Source: JAAYHG01 sp012735455
GTDB taxonomy: Bacteria > Bacillota > DTU030 > DUMP01
Direction of reading: 5' to 3'
Assembly: GCA_050951365.1 (NCBI GenBank)
Contig: JBMNIX010000010.1
Location: 124,001 to 188,000 of the forward strand
Length of the DNA: 64,000 nucleotides
The position numbers and the translations under genes are program-made. Of this stretch, positions 1 to 7,748 are shown one piece after another. The stretch's first letter is position 1; each line of letters opens with the position of its first letter. The notes beneath the pieces were generated by a model. That model saw only the letters and a program-made list of their open reading frames with translations, ran no database searches and was not told where the DNA came from.

Positions 1-230
1 AGGTTGCGTCAGCGTGCCCCTCGCGGTGCAGCATCGTTATGCCTTGTTTCGCCAGCACTTGCTCTACATTATCGGCAATCGCCATGAGCTGAGTCTTATT
101 GGCAGCACTAGCAATGACAAAGTAATCGGCAATCAGAGATATGCCACCAATATTCAAGATCACAACGTCCTTGGCCTTTTTCTCTTCTGCAGCCTGGGCA
201 GCCAAAGCGGCTATCTCCAGTACTTCCAAA
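1..230 (-). CDS. rsfS: Ribosomal silencing factor RsfS, N-terminal part (runs off the window)
   Basis: Binds uL14 on the large ribosomal subunit and blocks subunit joining when nutrients are short. Reading the minus strand from 230 gives a protein beginning MEVLEIAALAAQAAEEKKAK, followed by the family's IADYFVIASA segment and ending at the window edge in REGHADAT, all typical of RsfS/YbeB. I chose TTG at 230 because AGGAGG (238-243) lies 7 nt upstream; GTG at 235 would be only 2 nt from it. It follows lytR and yqeK with almost no gap, the usual Firmicutes order. The C-terminal part is missing because the window ends. Confidence 0.85.
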
Positions 231-241
231 CCCACGACCTC

Positions 242-1468
242 CTAACCGGCCAAGTCTTGGCCCAAAATCACCCTCAGATCCACATCACTACTCTCCCCAT
301 CTGAGGCAGGCAAGATGCGCGTCACATTCAGGGCCGCGGCAACGGCCTCTACAACTTCTTCCGGTGTATTGGCGGAACTTATGATCTCACTTTGCTCGTA
401 ATCAAAACTCTCTGCGTTGCCAACGCGTACCACGGTATAGCCCATATCCGACAGCTGTCTCGCCACCTCGGAGGCAGCGCCCGCTTCCCCGTTACCATTC
501 AGAACCTCGATGCGCACCGCCTTGTTGGCTTCGCGGTCAATCCCGCGTAGTACCCTTGCCAACTGGTTACTGATCTCATCGGTATCAGGTACATAATAAC
601 TGATACCGCCAATGTAGCGGTCCACGCCCACCAGCGTCTCTATTGGTACCTGCCCCAGATCAAGCTTACGTGCCAAACTGGCATAGTAGACCATTTGTGT
701 CGGACTAAGATTAGTCTTGACATTCTCACTCACTACCCGTGCCAGTTCGGGGATTTTCAGCAGAGTACCTGCCGAGAAGAATTGATCCGCCAAGGCACGG
801 ATAAACTTTTGCTGCCGTTCAATGCGACCGAGGTCACCGGTTAGCTTGTCGCGGAACCGCAGGTACTCTTCCGCCTTATCACCAAACAGTACCTGCTCAC
901 CAGCCTTAATGTTAATGCTCAAGCCACCAGCTTTATCCACATATTTCATGTCTTGTTCCACGTTTATTTTTACTCCGCCTAAGATATCTACTACGTTTAT
1001 CAGGCCTTGATAGTCTACCTTGACATAGTAGTGAATAGGAATGTTAAGCAGTTGTTCAACTGTCTTGATGGCCAGATCAGTTCCACCGTAAGCATGGGCG
1101 TGGTTTATTTTGTCTATTCCCCTGCCAGGGATGGACACGCGGCTATCTCTAGGGATAGAAATAACTCCAGCCCAATTTTTTTCCGGGTCCAGTGTGGCCA
1201 CCATTATGGTGTCGCTGCGCGCAGGGAGATTCTTCTGGGTCTCAATGACACCAGCGTCCAACCCAAGGAGAAGAACATTTATCGGCTCCTCTTTCTTTGG
1301 TTCCGGGAGCTCGCGACCGGCAGCTTGCCCTTCTGCTCCACCCAGACTGTCAAGGAAAGCATAAATGCTCGCCCCTACCGCCAAAGCTGTGAGGAGTAGA
1401 GCACATGAGGAGAAAAGCGCAAACTTCCGCCAATTAATCCTACGTACGACACGCTTTCTTGGTGTCAT
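242..1468 (-). CDS. lytR: LytR-CpsA-Psr family protein with LytR_C domain
   Basis: LCP proteins attach teichoic acids or other glycopolymers to peptidoglycan on the outer face of the membrane. The 408-residue product has a basic N-terminus, one membrane helix (about residues 15-37), a linker, then the LCP core with RSDTIMVATLD, SIPRDSRV, the INHAHAYGG segment and the VDILGGV motif. Residues about 315-400 resemble the LytR_C domain (VRIEVLNGNGEAGAA). The start ATG overlaps the yqeK stop by 4 nt (ATGA), so the two are translationally coupled. The exact glycopolymer substrate cannot be told from sequence. Confidence 0.9.
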   Translation of the reverse strand: MTPRKRVVRRINWRKFALFSSCALLLTALAVGASIYAFLDSLGGAEGQAAGRELPEPKKEEPINVLLLGLDAGVIETQKNLPARSDTIMVATLDPEKNWAGVISIPRDSRVSIPGRGIDKINHAHAYGGTDLAIKTVEQLLNIPIHYYVKVDYQGLINVVDILGGVKINVEQDMKYVDKAGGLSINIKAGEQVLFGDKAEEYLRFRDKLTGDLGRIERQQKFIRALADQFFSAGTLLKIPELARVVSENVKTNLSPTQMVYYASLARKLDLGQVPIETLVGVDRYIGGISYYVPDTDEISNQLARVLRGIDREANKAVRIEVLNGNGEAGAASEVARQLSDMGYTVVRVGNAESFDYEQSEIISSANTPEEVVEAVAAALNVTRILPASDGESSDVDLRVILGQDLAG

Positions 1469-2058
1469 TCTTTTCCCCTCTCCCGTTTTGCAAAGACTTC
1501 TTGCAGTAGGCGGTTGCGTGCCCGAACCGTCTGTGGATGGAGTACCAATCCCTGCTCTAACACATGACGCATGGTACCTTCCATGGCAGTAAGAACAGCC
1601 TGGTTTAGGTCTCTATAGGCTAGGGCCCGTACCTTCTCCACACCCGGAAAAATCCGGCCTGGTTCAATGTAGTCCGCCAGATAGATAATTCGTTCCAGAA
1701 TACTCATGTTTTCCCCGCCCAGGGTGTGCAGGCGAATAGCACTCAATATAGCTTGGTCGGTAACACCATACTCCTTCCAAGCCAACACCGCTCCTACAGG
1801 AGCGTGGAGTAGGTCGGGGTATACTCTTTCACTATCATCACTTAATATACCAAAGGCCAACGCCCATTGCAACAACTTGTCTTGGTCCAGCCCCTTGGCA
1901 CAGTCGTGTAGTAGTCCAGCCACACGGGCCTGCTCGGCACTGGCTCCCCAACGCAAGGCCAGGTGCACACCTGTTTCGGCAACACCGTAAGAATGCCTCA
2001 GCCTTTGCGGGGTTAAAGCAGCCGCCAGGCGAGCTTCCATGTCACGCCAGGCTAACAT
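1465..2058 (-). CDS. yqeK: YqeK-type HD-domain Ap4A hydrolase
   Basis: HD-domain metal phosphohydrolase; YqeK family members hydrolyse diadenosine tetraphosphate. The roughly 197-residue protein has RHSYGVAETGVHLA, the HD doublet in LLHDCAKG, a later LHTLGG and IIYLADYIEPGR, all expected for the family. It sits between nadD and lytR/rsfS, the standard neighbourhood. ATG at 2058 follows a GTG at 2061; the Shine-Dalgarno match (AGGTG) is very close to the start, so the exact start is uncertain and an internal ATG (MEARLAAAL) is possible. Confidence 0.88.
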   Translation of the reverse strand: MLAWRDMEARLAAALTPQRLRHSYGVAETGVHLALRWGASAEQARVAGLLHDCAKGLDQDKLLQWALAFGILSDDSERVYPDLLHAPVGAVLAWKEYGVTDQAILSAIRLHTLGGENMSILERIIYLADYIEPGRIFPGVEKVRALAYRDLNQAVLTAMEGTMRHVLEQGLVLHPQTVRARNRLLQEVFAKRERGKE

Positions 2059-2145
2059 CACCTAATCGCCACCTGCGTCCCTTTTTATATTATTCGCCAG
2101 TCAATAACCGTCACGGTCCTTCACCAGCGTAAAGATAAACAAATC

Positions 2146-2176
2146 GGCCTTCGTAAGCATACGCGCCACGAAGGCC
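2146..2176 (-). terminator. Hairpin downstream of the RNA-binding protein gene
   Basis: A perfect 9-bp inverted repeat (GGCCTTCGT at 2146-2154, ACGAAGGCC at 2168-2176) with a 13-nt loop lies 40 nt past the RRM-protein stop. On the minus strand it is followed by GATTTGTTTATC, a poor U-tract, so it may be a weak or processing-type terminator. Confidence 0.4.
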
Positions 2177-2216
2177 CCACTTGGCTGGTCTGATCTGTTG
2201 CCCCTAGCAGAGTCTA

Positions 2217-2477
2217 TTAGAACCGGCTCTGCCGTTGCCTCGCCTCGTTGACAACGAGTTCACGGCCGCCGACCTGAACTCCCTGCATCGCCTCGAGAAC
2301 TTTTCCCAGGTCGTCATCGTTAACCTCAACGAACCCAAAACCACGGGAACGCCCTGTCTCACGGTCCGTGATGATACGGCTAGCCTGGATCTCTACCCCC
2401 GTCTTCTCAGCAAACACCGAAGCTAGTTCACTTTCTGTAGTAGCCCACGGTAAATTGCCAACGTAGATGGTTTTCAA
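2217..2477 (-). CDS. Small RRM-type RNA-binding protein
   Basis: An 86-residue single RNA recognition motif. RNP2 is visible near the start (TIYVGNLPW) and RNP1 is RGFGFVEV, with the aromatic residues that stack on RNA bases in place. Free-standing RRM proteins of this size occur in cyanobacteria and many Clostridia and act as single-stranded RNA binders; targets are not predictable. The start is TTG at 2477 with an AGGT/GGTG-rich Shine-Dalgarno upstream. It lies between nadD and yqeK, interrupting an otherwise conserved order, with gaps on both sides suggesting its own transcription unit. Confidence 0.85.
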   Translation of the reverse strand: MKTIYVGNLPWATTESELASVFAEKTGVEIQASRIITDRETGRSRGFGFVEVNDDDLGKVLEAMQGVQVGGRELVVNEARQRQSRF

Positions 2478-2595
2478 GGGACTTCACCTACCTTTCTGAG
2501 GCCAGGAAACCTCGAATCTCATGGTATAGTTCTACACTTAGTATAGACATTCCTGCCGTCCTGATACAAAATTTTGTTCAGCCCTAAGATTCATT

Positions 2596-3207
2596 TTAAC
2601 GGTAGAGCTTATTCTTAATAATGTAGTTTTCGACCGCTTCTGGGAGCAAATATTTAAGGGGCTTTCCTTCCATCACACGCTTGCGAATATCCGTAGAGGA
2701 GATGGCCAGAGCCGGAACTTCCACAGTAAAAACCTTGTGGGAGTACTTCTGCTGCAGGTGCCCTAGCTTGACACTGAGCTTATACCCTGGCCGTGTCACG
2801 GCAATAAAGTAGCATAGCCCAAGGAGCTCATCCACATCCTTCCAGGTAAGTATCTCGGCAATAGCGTCTGCACCACTGATAAAGTAAAGCTCTACGGCGG
2901 GGCCAAATTGGGCCGACAACGCCCGGAGTGTGTCAATGGTATAGGAATACCCCTCACGGTCCAGCTCTATCCGTGAGACCTCAAAAAAAGGGTTTGTAAT
3001 GGTGGCTAACACAGTCATTAGGTAGCGATGCTTAGGATCACTAACGGGATAATCCTTCTTATGGGGTGGCAGGCGGTTCGGTACAAAGAGCACCTCCGAT
3101 AGACCAAAAGCGGCCCGAGCCGCTTCCGCCGCCACTAGGTGCCCGTAATGGATGGGGTCAAATGTACCTCCCATGATACCAACCCGCCGTGGATTTTCCT
3201 CTTTCAA
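2596..3207 (-). CDS. nadD: Nicotinate-nucleotide adenylyltransferase
   Basis: Transfers AMP from ATP to nicotinate mononucleotide, giving deamido-NAD in NAD biosynthesis. The 203-residue protein has the nucleotidyltransferase signature GGTFDPIHYGH (HxGH at residues 20-23), VLFVPNRLPPHKK, ELYFISGADAI and the C-terminal SSTDIRKRV (ISSTxxR motif). Start is TTG at 3207 with GGAGG 8 nt upstream. In this genome it sits between obg and yqeK, as in many Firmicutes. Confidence 0.95.
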   Translation of the reverse strand: MKEENPRRVGIMGGTFDPIHYGHLVAAEAARAAFGLSEVLFVPNRLPPHKKDYPVSDPKHRYLMTVLATITNPFFEVSRIELDREGYSYTIDTLRALSAQFGPAVELYFISGADAIAEILTWKDVDELLGLCYFIAVTRPGYKLSVKLGHLQQKYSHKVFTVEVPALAISSTDIRKRVMEGKPLKYLLPEAVENYIIKNKLYR

Positions 3208-3248
3208 ATTCTCGTCCTCCGCTCACTATTGGTCGCTGCCACTATTGC

Positions 3249-3277
3249 ATTATAGCACGACTTAGATAGGCTTGACC
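3249..3277 (-). promoter_or_regulatory. Likely extended -10 promoter for nadD
   Basis: The minus strand carries TGCTATAAT (perfect extended -10; TATAAT at 3249-3254) about 42 nt before the nadD start. The -35 position is poor (GGTCAA), which is usual for extended -10 promoters. It lies directly after the terminator that ends the obg operon. Confidence 0.45.
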
Positions 3278-3279
3278 AG

Positions 3280-3303
3280 AAAAAGGGGATCTAGCTGATC
3301 CCC
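3280..3303 (-). terminator. Intrinsic terminator of the obg operon
   Basis: On the minus strand GGGGATC, loop AGCTA, GATCCCC is followed by TTTTT (3280-3284). The TAG stop codon of the 66-residue gene lies in the loop, so the terminator overlaps the coding end. Confidence 0.8.
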
Positions 3304-3491
3304 CTCATGCTGCCACCGCGCTCACGCCGTGCCCGTCTCCTGCGCTCTGACCAATCGTCTACGGTCCTATCGCCGCTGGGCTTTCTCTCTTTGATCTTCG
3401 TCACACCGGCCACCAGAACAAAATCATTGCGTGCCGGGCAGTAATACACGGTTTCTCCCTTACTGCAATTGCCACAATCCAGGCAATCCAT
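3291..3491 (-). CDS. Cys-rich 66-residue protein of unknown function
   Basis: Not recognised as a named family. The N-terminal third carries four cysteines, C3, C6, C9 and C18 (MDCLDCGNCSKGE and VYYCPARND), which looks like a small zinc- or iron-binding knuckle; the C-terminal half is highly basic (RRRRARRERGG). I chose ATG at 3491 because AGGAGG lies 12 nt upstream; an in-frame start further up would run into the obg stop. It is 28 nt downstream of obg and ends inside the operon terminator, so it is cotranscribed with obg. A nucleic-acid or ribosome-related role is only a guess from charge and neighbours. Confidence 0.6.
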   Translation of the reverse strand: MDCLDCGNCSKGETVYYCPARNDFVLVAGVTKIKERKPSGDRTVDDWSERRRRARRERGGSMRGIS

Positions 3492-3519
3492 GCCAGACCC
3501 TATCCTCCTATTTTTTGTC

Positions 3520-4794
3520 TTATAAACTCCGATGGTACTCAAAAATGTAATCGCCTACTCTAACCTCATCACCATCCTGTGCCCCAGCCTCAGCTAGCTT
3601 GTCTTCGACTCCCATCCTGGCCAGTATTGTCTGTAGGCGCTGAACGGCTTGTTCCTGGTTGAAATCGGTCATGGCCACCAGCTTCTCCACCGCCAGCCCC
3701 TTGATAATAAATATGCCGCCTTCACGTTCGAGGTGAAAGCCTTCCTCCTGCTGCGGGCGATAAACAATAGTCTCTGCTTTTGGTTTTACCTCATGCGCAG
3801 GCAGCTCAGCCAGCATCTGCACCAGACGCTTCAACAGAGCCTCTACCCCTTGGCCTGTTACGGCAGACAAGGGATAAACCTCGCGGCCATCCTTGGCTGC
3901 AGCTTCCTGCAATGGCCCCAGGTTATCCAGGGCTTGAGGAATATCCATTTTATTGGCAGCAACCACCTGCGGTAGTCCTGCTAGCTCTTTCTTATACAAA
4001 GCAAGCTCAGCATTTATATTGAGGTAGTCGCGCACTGGATCGCGCCCCTCGGTACCAGCGGTGTCTACTACGTGAACCAACACTCGGGTGCGCTCCAGGT
4101 GTCTTAAGAATTCGCGGCCTAAACCAGCCCCCGTGTGCGCACCTTCGATCAAGCCAGGAACATCAGCTAACACAAAACTGGCGTCGTCAATCTTAACCAC
4201 GCCTAAGTTTGGTTTCATGGTAGTAAAAGGATAATCGGCAATCTTTGGTTTGGCTGCTGTGGTGCGGGCCAAGAAAGTGGACTTGCCGGCATTAGGATAA
4301 CCCACTAGCCCAACATCTGCCAGGAGCTTTAGCTCCAGCAGCAGCCAACGTTCTTCACCCGGCTCACCTTTTTCGGCGATTCGCGGTGCGCGGTTGGTAT
4401 TGGAGAGAAAACGGGCATTACCACGCCCGCCCCGACCGCCACGCGCCACCACCACCTGTTGTCCCGGTGCAGTCATATCGGCTATTAATTCTTCGGTCTC
4501 TGCATCGCGCACCACTGTTCCCACCGGCACTCGCACCGTCAGGTTCTCCGCTCCGGCGCCGTGCATGTTGCTGCCGCGCCCGTGCTGGCCACGATCGGCC
4601 TTGAAGTGCGCACGGTAGTGGAAGTCTGCCAAGGTATGTAAACCGGCATCAGTTACCAGGATCACGTCGCCGCCGCGTCCACCATCCCCTCCATCAGGAC
4701 CGCCCCGCGGTACATATTTTTCGCGGCGAAAGCTAAGACAACCATTGCCTCCATCCCCACCACGAACGAATATCTTTGCGGTATCATAGAACAT
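3520..4794 (-). CDS. obg: GTPase Obg/CgtA
   Basis: Essential ribosome-assembly GTPase linked in Bacillus to stress response and sporulation initiation. The 424 residues show the glycine-rich Obg fold (FVRGGDGGNGCLSFRREKY), G1 GYPNAGKST, G3 DVPGLIEGA, G4 NKMD, G5 SAVTGQG, and a C-terminal OCT domain (about 345-424) that is present in Firmicutes and actinobacterial Obg. Start ATG at 4794. It follows the Spo0B-like gene by 46 nt, the same gene pair as in Bacillus subtilis. Confidence 0.96.
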   Translation of the reverse strand: MFYDTAKIFVRGGDGGNGCLSFRREKYVPRGGPDGGDGGRGGDVILVTDAGLHTLADFHYRAHFKADRGQHGRGSNMHGAGAENLTVRVPVGTVVRDAETEELIADMTAPGQQVVVARGGRGGRGNARFLSNTNRAPRIAEKGEPGEERWLLLELKLLADVGLVGYPNAGKSTFLARTTAAKPKIADYPFTTMKPNLGVVKIDDASFVLADVPGLIEGAHTGAGLGREFLRHLERTRVLVHVVDTAGTEGRDPVRDYLNINAELALYKKELAGLPQVVAANKMDIPQALDNLGPLQEAAAKDGREVYPLSAVTGQGVEALLKRLVQMLAELPAHEVKPKAETIVYRPQQEEGFHLEREGGIFIIKGLAVEKLVAMTDFNQEQAVQRLQTILARMGVEDKLAEAGAQDGDEVRVGDYIFEYHRSL

Positions 4795-4840
4795 TCTCTA
4801 TCCTCCACTTGCTGTTTGGGCTTAGGTTGCCCAGTAAAAC

Positions 4841-5419
4841 TCAGATTCTCGCAGCCTGCCGCGAGTTGCTAACCTGGGCTGTTCTCTGTAGCGCCACCGC
4901 TAACATACAGGTCTCACCCTCTGTCTCGAGCGAAAGTCGCACCGGGATGTCCCGCGCCAAGGCCTCAAGGGCACTGATGTCAGGTAAAGCCTTGTCATGC
5001 CGGATCAGGACTCTCAGCTCCAAAACCTGCTCGCTACCCTGGTCGAAGCCCGAGATGCGCACCTCCGCAGCTGCTGGTTCATCCCCAAGAAGTAGATTCA
5101 ACAGTTCAGCCAGCAAAGCCCCTAGTCCGGCCCCTCGAGGAAAGGTAGAGAAATCGGCAGTGAAGTCCACTTTAACTGGTATCTCAAGGGAACGCAGGCG
5201 GTGAAACCAACTCATAAGAACTAGGCCAACCTCTGATGGTAGATAACGCGCTAAAAGTCGTTCCTGATCCAGGTCTTGGCTCACCGAAGCTATGTAGGCC
5301 AATGCACGGTCACGCTTATCCAGCTGAACGAGCGCGCCCAATACCTGCAGGTGATTCAAGAAGTCGTGACGCTGCAGTTGCACCAAGCGAGGCCAATCCG
5401 GCCACAACAACTCAACCAC
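4841..5419 (-). CDS. Spo0B-like phosphotransferase/sensor-kinase helical-domain protein
   Basis: Spo0B relays phosphate from Spo0F to Spo0A in Bacillus. The 192-residue product starts with a SPOB_a-type helical hairpin (RHDFLNHLQVLGALVQL; the H in RHDFLNH is the phosphorylatable position in Spo0B) and ends in a degenerate ATPase-like half without recognisable N, G1 or G2 boxes. It lies between rpmA and obg, exactly where spo0B is in Bacillus. Start is GTG at 5419. In Clostridia no full phosphorelay is generally expected, so whether it takes phosphate to Spo0A or only dimerises with a kinase is open. Confidence 0.75.
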   Translation of the reverse strand: MVELLWPDWPRLVQLQRHDFLNHLQVLGALVQLDKRDRALAYIASVSQDLDQERLLARYLPSEVGLVLMSWFHRLRSLEIPVKVDFTADFSTFPRGAGLGALLAELLNLLLGDEPAAAEVRISGFDQGSEQVLELRVLIRHDKALPDISALEALARDIPVRLSLETEGETCMLAVALQRTAQVSNSRQAARI

Positions 5420-5547
5420 CCCTCATCCCCATCAGGAATTTTTCTCCAACCAATTTTCAACTATGTATTCGCCACGATTGGAGTAAATCCTCTTTCCTTC
5501 AGCGCTTGTTGGAAAATACTTGCATTAACCCAACTGAAATCAAGATG

Positions 5548-5572
5548 AAAAAGAGCACCCCCAAGGTGCTCT
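5548..5572 (-). terminator. Intrinsic terminator after rpmA
   Basis: Minus-strand AGAGCACC, loop TTGGG, GGTGCTCT followed by TTTTTCATC. It ends the rplU-prp-rpmA transcript and separates it from spo0B-obg, which must then have its own promoter in 5420-5547. Confidence 0.8.
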
Positions 5573-5579
5573 GCCTATC

Positions 5580-5870
5580 TTATTCCGCGCCCACCGCCGG
5601 GCGGATGCTTACCTGTTTACGGAAGCGGTCCTTATTCTCAAAAACCACCACACCATCCACCTTAGCGAACAAAGTGTCGTCTTTCCCGATACCAACGTTT
5701 TCGCCCGGATGGATCTTAGTGCCCCGCTGGCGTACCAAAATACTACCAGCAGTAACGTACTGACCGCCAAAACGTTTTACACCTAGCCGCTGGGCATGAC
5801 TATCCCGGCCGTTACGCGAGCTACCCATTCCTTTCTTTCGAGCAAAGAGCTGTAGGTCAAAGCTTCTCAT
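5580..5870 (-). CDS. rpmA: 50S ribosomal protein bL27 with cleavable N-terminal extension
   Basis: Ribosomal protein near the peptidyl transferase centre. The 96-residue protein has the L27 core (KKGMGSSRNGRDSHAQRLGVKRFGG). It begins MRSFDLQLFARKKG, a short extension resembling the LNLQFFA sequence that Prp removes in Staphylococcus; cleavage is expected between F and A. The start overlaps the prp stop by 4 nt, so substrate and protease are translated together. Confidence 0.95.
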   Translation of the reverse strand: MRSFDLQLFARKKGMGSSRNGRDSHAQRLGVKRFGGQYVTAGSILVRQRGTKIHPGENVGIGKDDTLFAKVDGVVVFENKDRFRKQVSIRPAVGAE

Positions 5871-6193
5871 CCTAGCACCTCCTCAATCCTGATACTGTCC
5901 GGATACATGCGCGCCATAGCCTTAAGTCCAAGTACCATTGTAGCGAGAATAGCCTGAGCCTCTTCCTGCCAGTATTCGTCTTGCGATAGGCTACAGGCCA
6001 GATAGCCTTCCCGTACCGCCACTTCAGGGGTAAGGCCCAGATATTCCTCCAAACCCAGGACCGCCGCTTGAGTCAGGGCCGAAACCCCGGCACAGACAAT
6101 ATCCTGTCCATAAGGCGCACGACCAGCATGGCCGCTTACCACAAAGGCTCTTATCCTTTTTCCAGGTAGGGTTTCAATGCGAACCTTTACCAT
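5867..6193 (-). CDS. prp: Ribosomal-processing cysteine protease Prp
   Basis: Cleaves the N-terminal extension from ribosomal protein L27, an essential step in staphylococci. The 108-residue protein has the two family signatures, GHAG with catalytic H22 and GQDIVCAGVSAL with catalytic C34, and the expected length. It sits between rplU and rpmA, as in all genomes where L27 carries an extension. Start ATG at 6193, 3 nt after the rplU stop. Confidence 0.95.
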   Translation of the reverse strand: MVKVRIETLPGKRIRAFVVSGHAGRAPYGQDIVCAGVSALTQAAVLGLEEYLGLTPEVAVREGYLACSLSQDEYWQEEAQAILATMVLGLKAMARMYPDSIRIEEVLG

Positions 6194-6196
6194 TTC

Positions 6197-6508
6197 TCAG
6201 GCCAGTATGCCTTCGATCTGCACCTTGGTATAAGGCTGACGATGGCCATAGCGCCGCCGGTAGTTGGATTTTGCCTTATACTTAAGACCGATAATCTTGG
6301 GGCCCTTGCCCTGCTCCAAAACCTTTGCAGTAACCTTGGCCTCCTGTACCACAGGGGTTCCTAGTTTAACCCCATCTTCCTTGCCAACCAGAAGCACCCG
6401 GTCGAACTCCACCACTGTGTCCGGGTCCTGGGCAAGCTTCTCCACAAAGATCACGTCGCCTTCCTGTACCCGGTACTGCTTACCACCGGTTTCAATTACT
6501 GCATACAT
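6197..6508 (-). CDS. rplU: 50S ribosomal protein bL21
   Basis: Binds 23S rRNA in the large subunit. The 103-residue product starts MYAVIETGGKQYRVQEGD and ends with the conserved basic segment GLKYKAKSNYRRRYGHRQ, diagnostic for L21. ATG at 6508 follows GGAGG. First gene of the rplU-prp-rpmA operon, which has a strong promoter about 80 nt upstream. Confidence 0.97.
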   Translation of the reverse strand: MYAVIETGGKQYRVQEGDVIFVEKLAQDPDTVVEFDRVLLVGKEDGVKLGTPVVQEAKVTAKVLEQGKGPKIIGLKYKAKSNYRRRYGHRQPYTKVQIEGILA

Positions 6509-6589
6509 TCTCCTACCTCCACACCCAGGCTCGCCAGAGAAGGCAGCATGCGCTTTTAGCCCGCTCTGTGCGGCAAACCGTTACGCCCT

Positions 6590-6619
6590 ATTTTAGCACA
6601 CCGCCTGCGCGAGCGTCAA
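6590..6619 (-). promoter_or_regulatory. Sigma-A promoter of the rplU operon
   Basis: Minus strand TTGACG (6614-6619), 18-nt spacer, TAAAAT (6590-6595) preceded by TG at the extended -10 position. The predicted start near 6583 gives a leader of about 75 nt. The -35 element overlaps the last codons of the upstream oxidoreductase gene. Confidence 0.75.
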
Positions 6620-7629
6620 TGCCGAGCACGGCAAACGGTCTTATGCCACTCTCGAGCCTTGATCGCCCACTCAGGGTCTGTCAGTTGCGCCCGGCCGATA
6701 CCAATAAGGTCCGCCTTACCCTCGGCAACAATGGAATTCGCCAGTTCTGGTTCTCTAATGCCACCCGTACAAACAACCGGAACGCTTACAACCTCTTTGA
6801 TACCGCTAGCCAAGGGCAGGAAGAACGCCGGTGGCACTTTCTCATCTCTCCGATAGCCACACATACCACCGGAAATGTCCAGGATGTCAATGCCTGCCTC
6901 TACCAACCGCGGTGCCACCTCACGGGCCTCACTTATGGTAAAACCGCCAGGTAGCCCATCGTCGGCTCCCAAACGGTAAAGGAGAAGGTAATCCGGGCCC
7001 ACCTCAGCGCGCACCGCCTGGATCACCCTAAGAGGCAGCCGCAGGCGCCCTTCGAGGCTCCCACCGTAATCGTCCTGGCGTCGGTTAGTTAGGGGAGACA
7101 GAAATTGGTTCAAAAGGTAGCCGTGGGCACCGTGAATCTCCACCCCGTCACATCCAGCTGCCTTTACCCGGCGTGCCGCCTGGACGTAAGCATCAACCAC
7201 CCGCTCTATATCCGCTAGGGTCATCTCCCGCGGTATAGTCCGACTTCTAGGGTTCTCCACAGAGGAAGGTCCTTGAGGCTCGCTTCCACCAAGAACCTCA
7301 GCCGTGGTGTTGCTCCCAGCATGGTTGAGCTGTGGCACCACCTTGGCCCCTACCCCCTGCAGTGCCTTTGCCAATTCAACCAGGGCGGGAATTACCTCAT
7401 CTGTGTCGAGCCCCAATTGGTTGGCGCTGGCCTGTCCTTGGGGTTCAATAAAAGCGTGTTCCAGGATGATGAGCGCCACCCCTGCACGGGCACGGGCCAG
7501 ATAGTGTTCCTTGTGCTTAGGCGTTATGCCACCTTCCGGCGTAGCCAAAGCTGAGGCCATAGGGGGCATAACAATTCGGTTCTTAAAGGTGATTCCTTTG
7601 ACCGTCAAGGGTGAAAACAAGTCTGCCAT
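6616..7629 (-). CDS. Old Yellow Enzyme family NADH:flavin oxidoreductase
   Basis: FMN-dependent ene-reductase of the OYE/NamA type, reducing activated C=C bonds of enones, nitro compounds or similar. The 337-residue single-domain barrel starts LFSPLTVKGITFKNRIVMPPM, has QLNHAG, the catalytic HGAHGYLLNQFLSPLTNRR block and VCTGGI near the C-terminus. It lacks the extra Fe-S/NAD module of 2,4-dienoyl-CoA reductases. ATG at 7629 has AGGAGG upstream, inside a 38-bp duplication of the end of rng. The physiological substrate is unknown. Confidence 0.9.
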   Translation of the reverse strand: MADLFSPLTVKGITFKNRIVMPPMASALATPEGGITPKHKEHYLARARAGVALIILEHAFIEPQGQASANQLGLDTDEVIPALVELAKALQGVGAKVVPQLNHAGSNTTAEVLGGSEPQGPSSVENPRSRTIPREMTLADIERVVDAYVQAARRVKAAGCDGVEIHGAHGYLLNQFLSPLTNRRQDDYGGSLEGRLRLPLRVIQAVRAEVGPDYLLLYRLGADDGLPGGFTISEAREVAPRLVEAGIDILDISGGMCGYRRDEKVPPAFFLPLASGIKEVVSVPVVCTGGIREPELANSIVAEGKADLIGIGRAQLTDPEWAIKAREWHKTVCRARH

Positions 7630-7633
7630 AGAG

Positions 7634-7748
7634 GGTGACCTCCTTCTCTTTTACTTGTGCCCCAGATAGCGGTAATGCCATTTTTACCACCACCCTAGTC
7701 GTTCTGCGACGTGACCTCCTTCTCTTTTACTTGTGCCCCAGATAGCGG
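7634..7748. repeat. 38-bp direct repeat spanning the rng end and the next RBS
   Basis: The same 38 bases occur at 7634-7671 and 7711-7748 (period 77). The right copy holds the last codons and stop of rng plus an AGGAGGTCAC; the left copy repeats the dead rng tail and provides the working Shine-Dalgarno for the OYE gene. The 39 nt between them are not repeated elsewhere that I can see. Confidence 0.9.

Noticed and set aside
5468..5474. Spo0A box (TGGCGAA on the minus strand) upstream of the Spo0B-like gene
   Set aside because: Seven-base match expected by chance at this density and no supporting second site.
6520..6600. Ribosomal L21 leader structure
   Set aside because: A leader of this size exists, but I could not verify a conserved L21 leader fold by eye.
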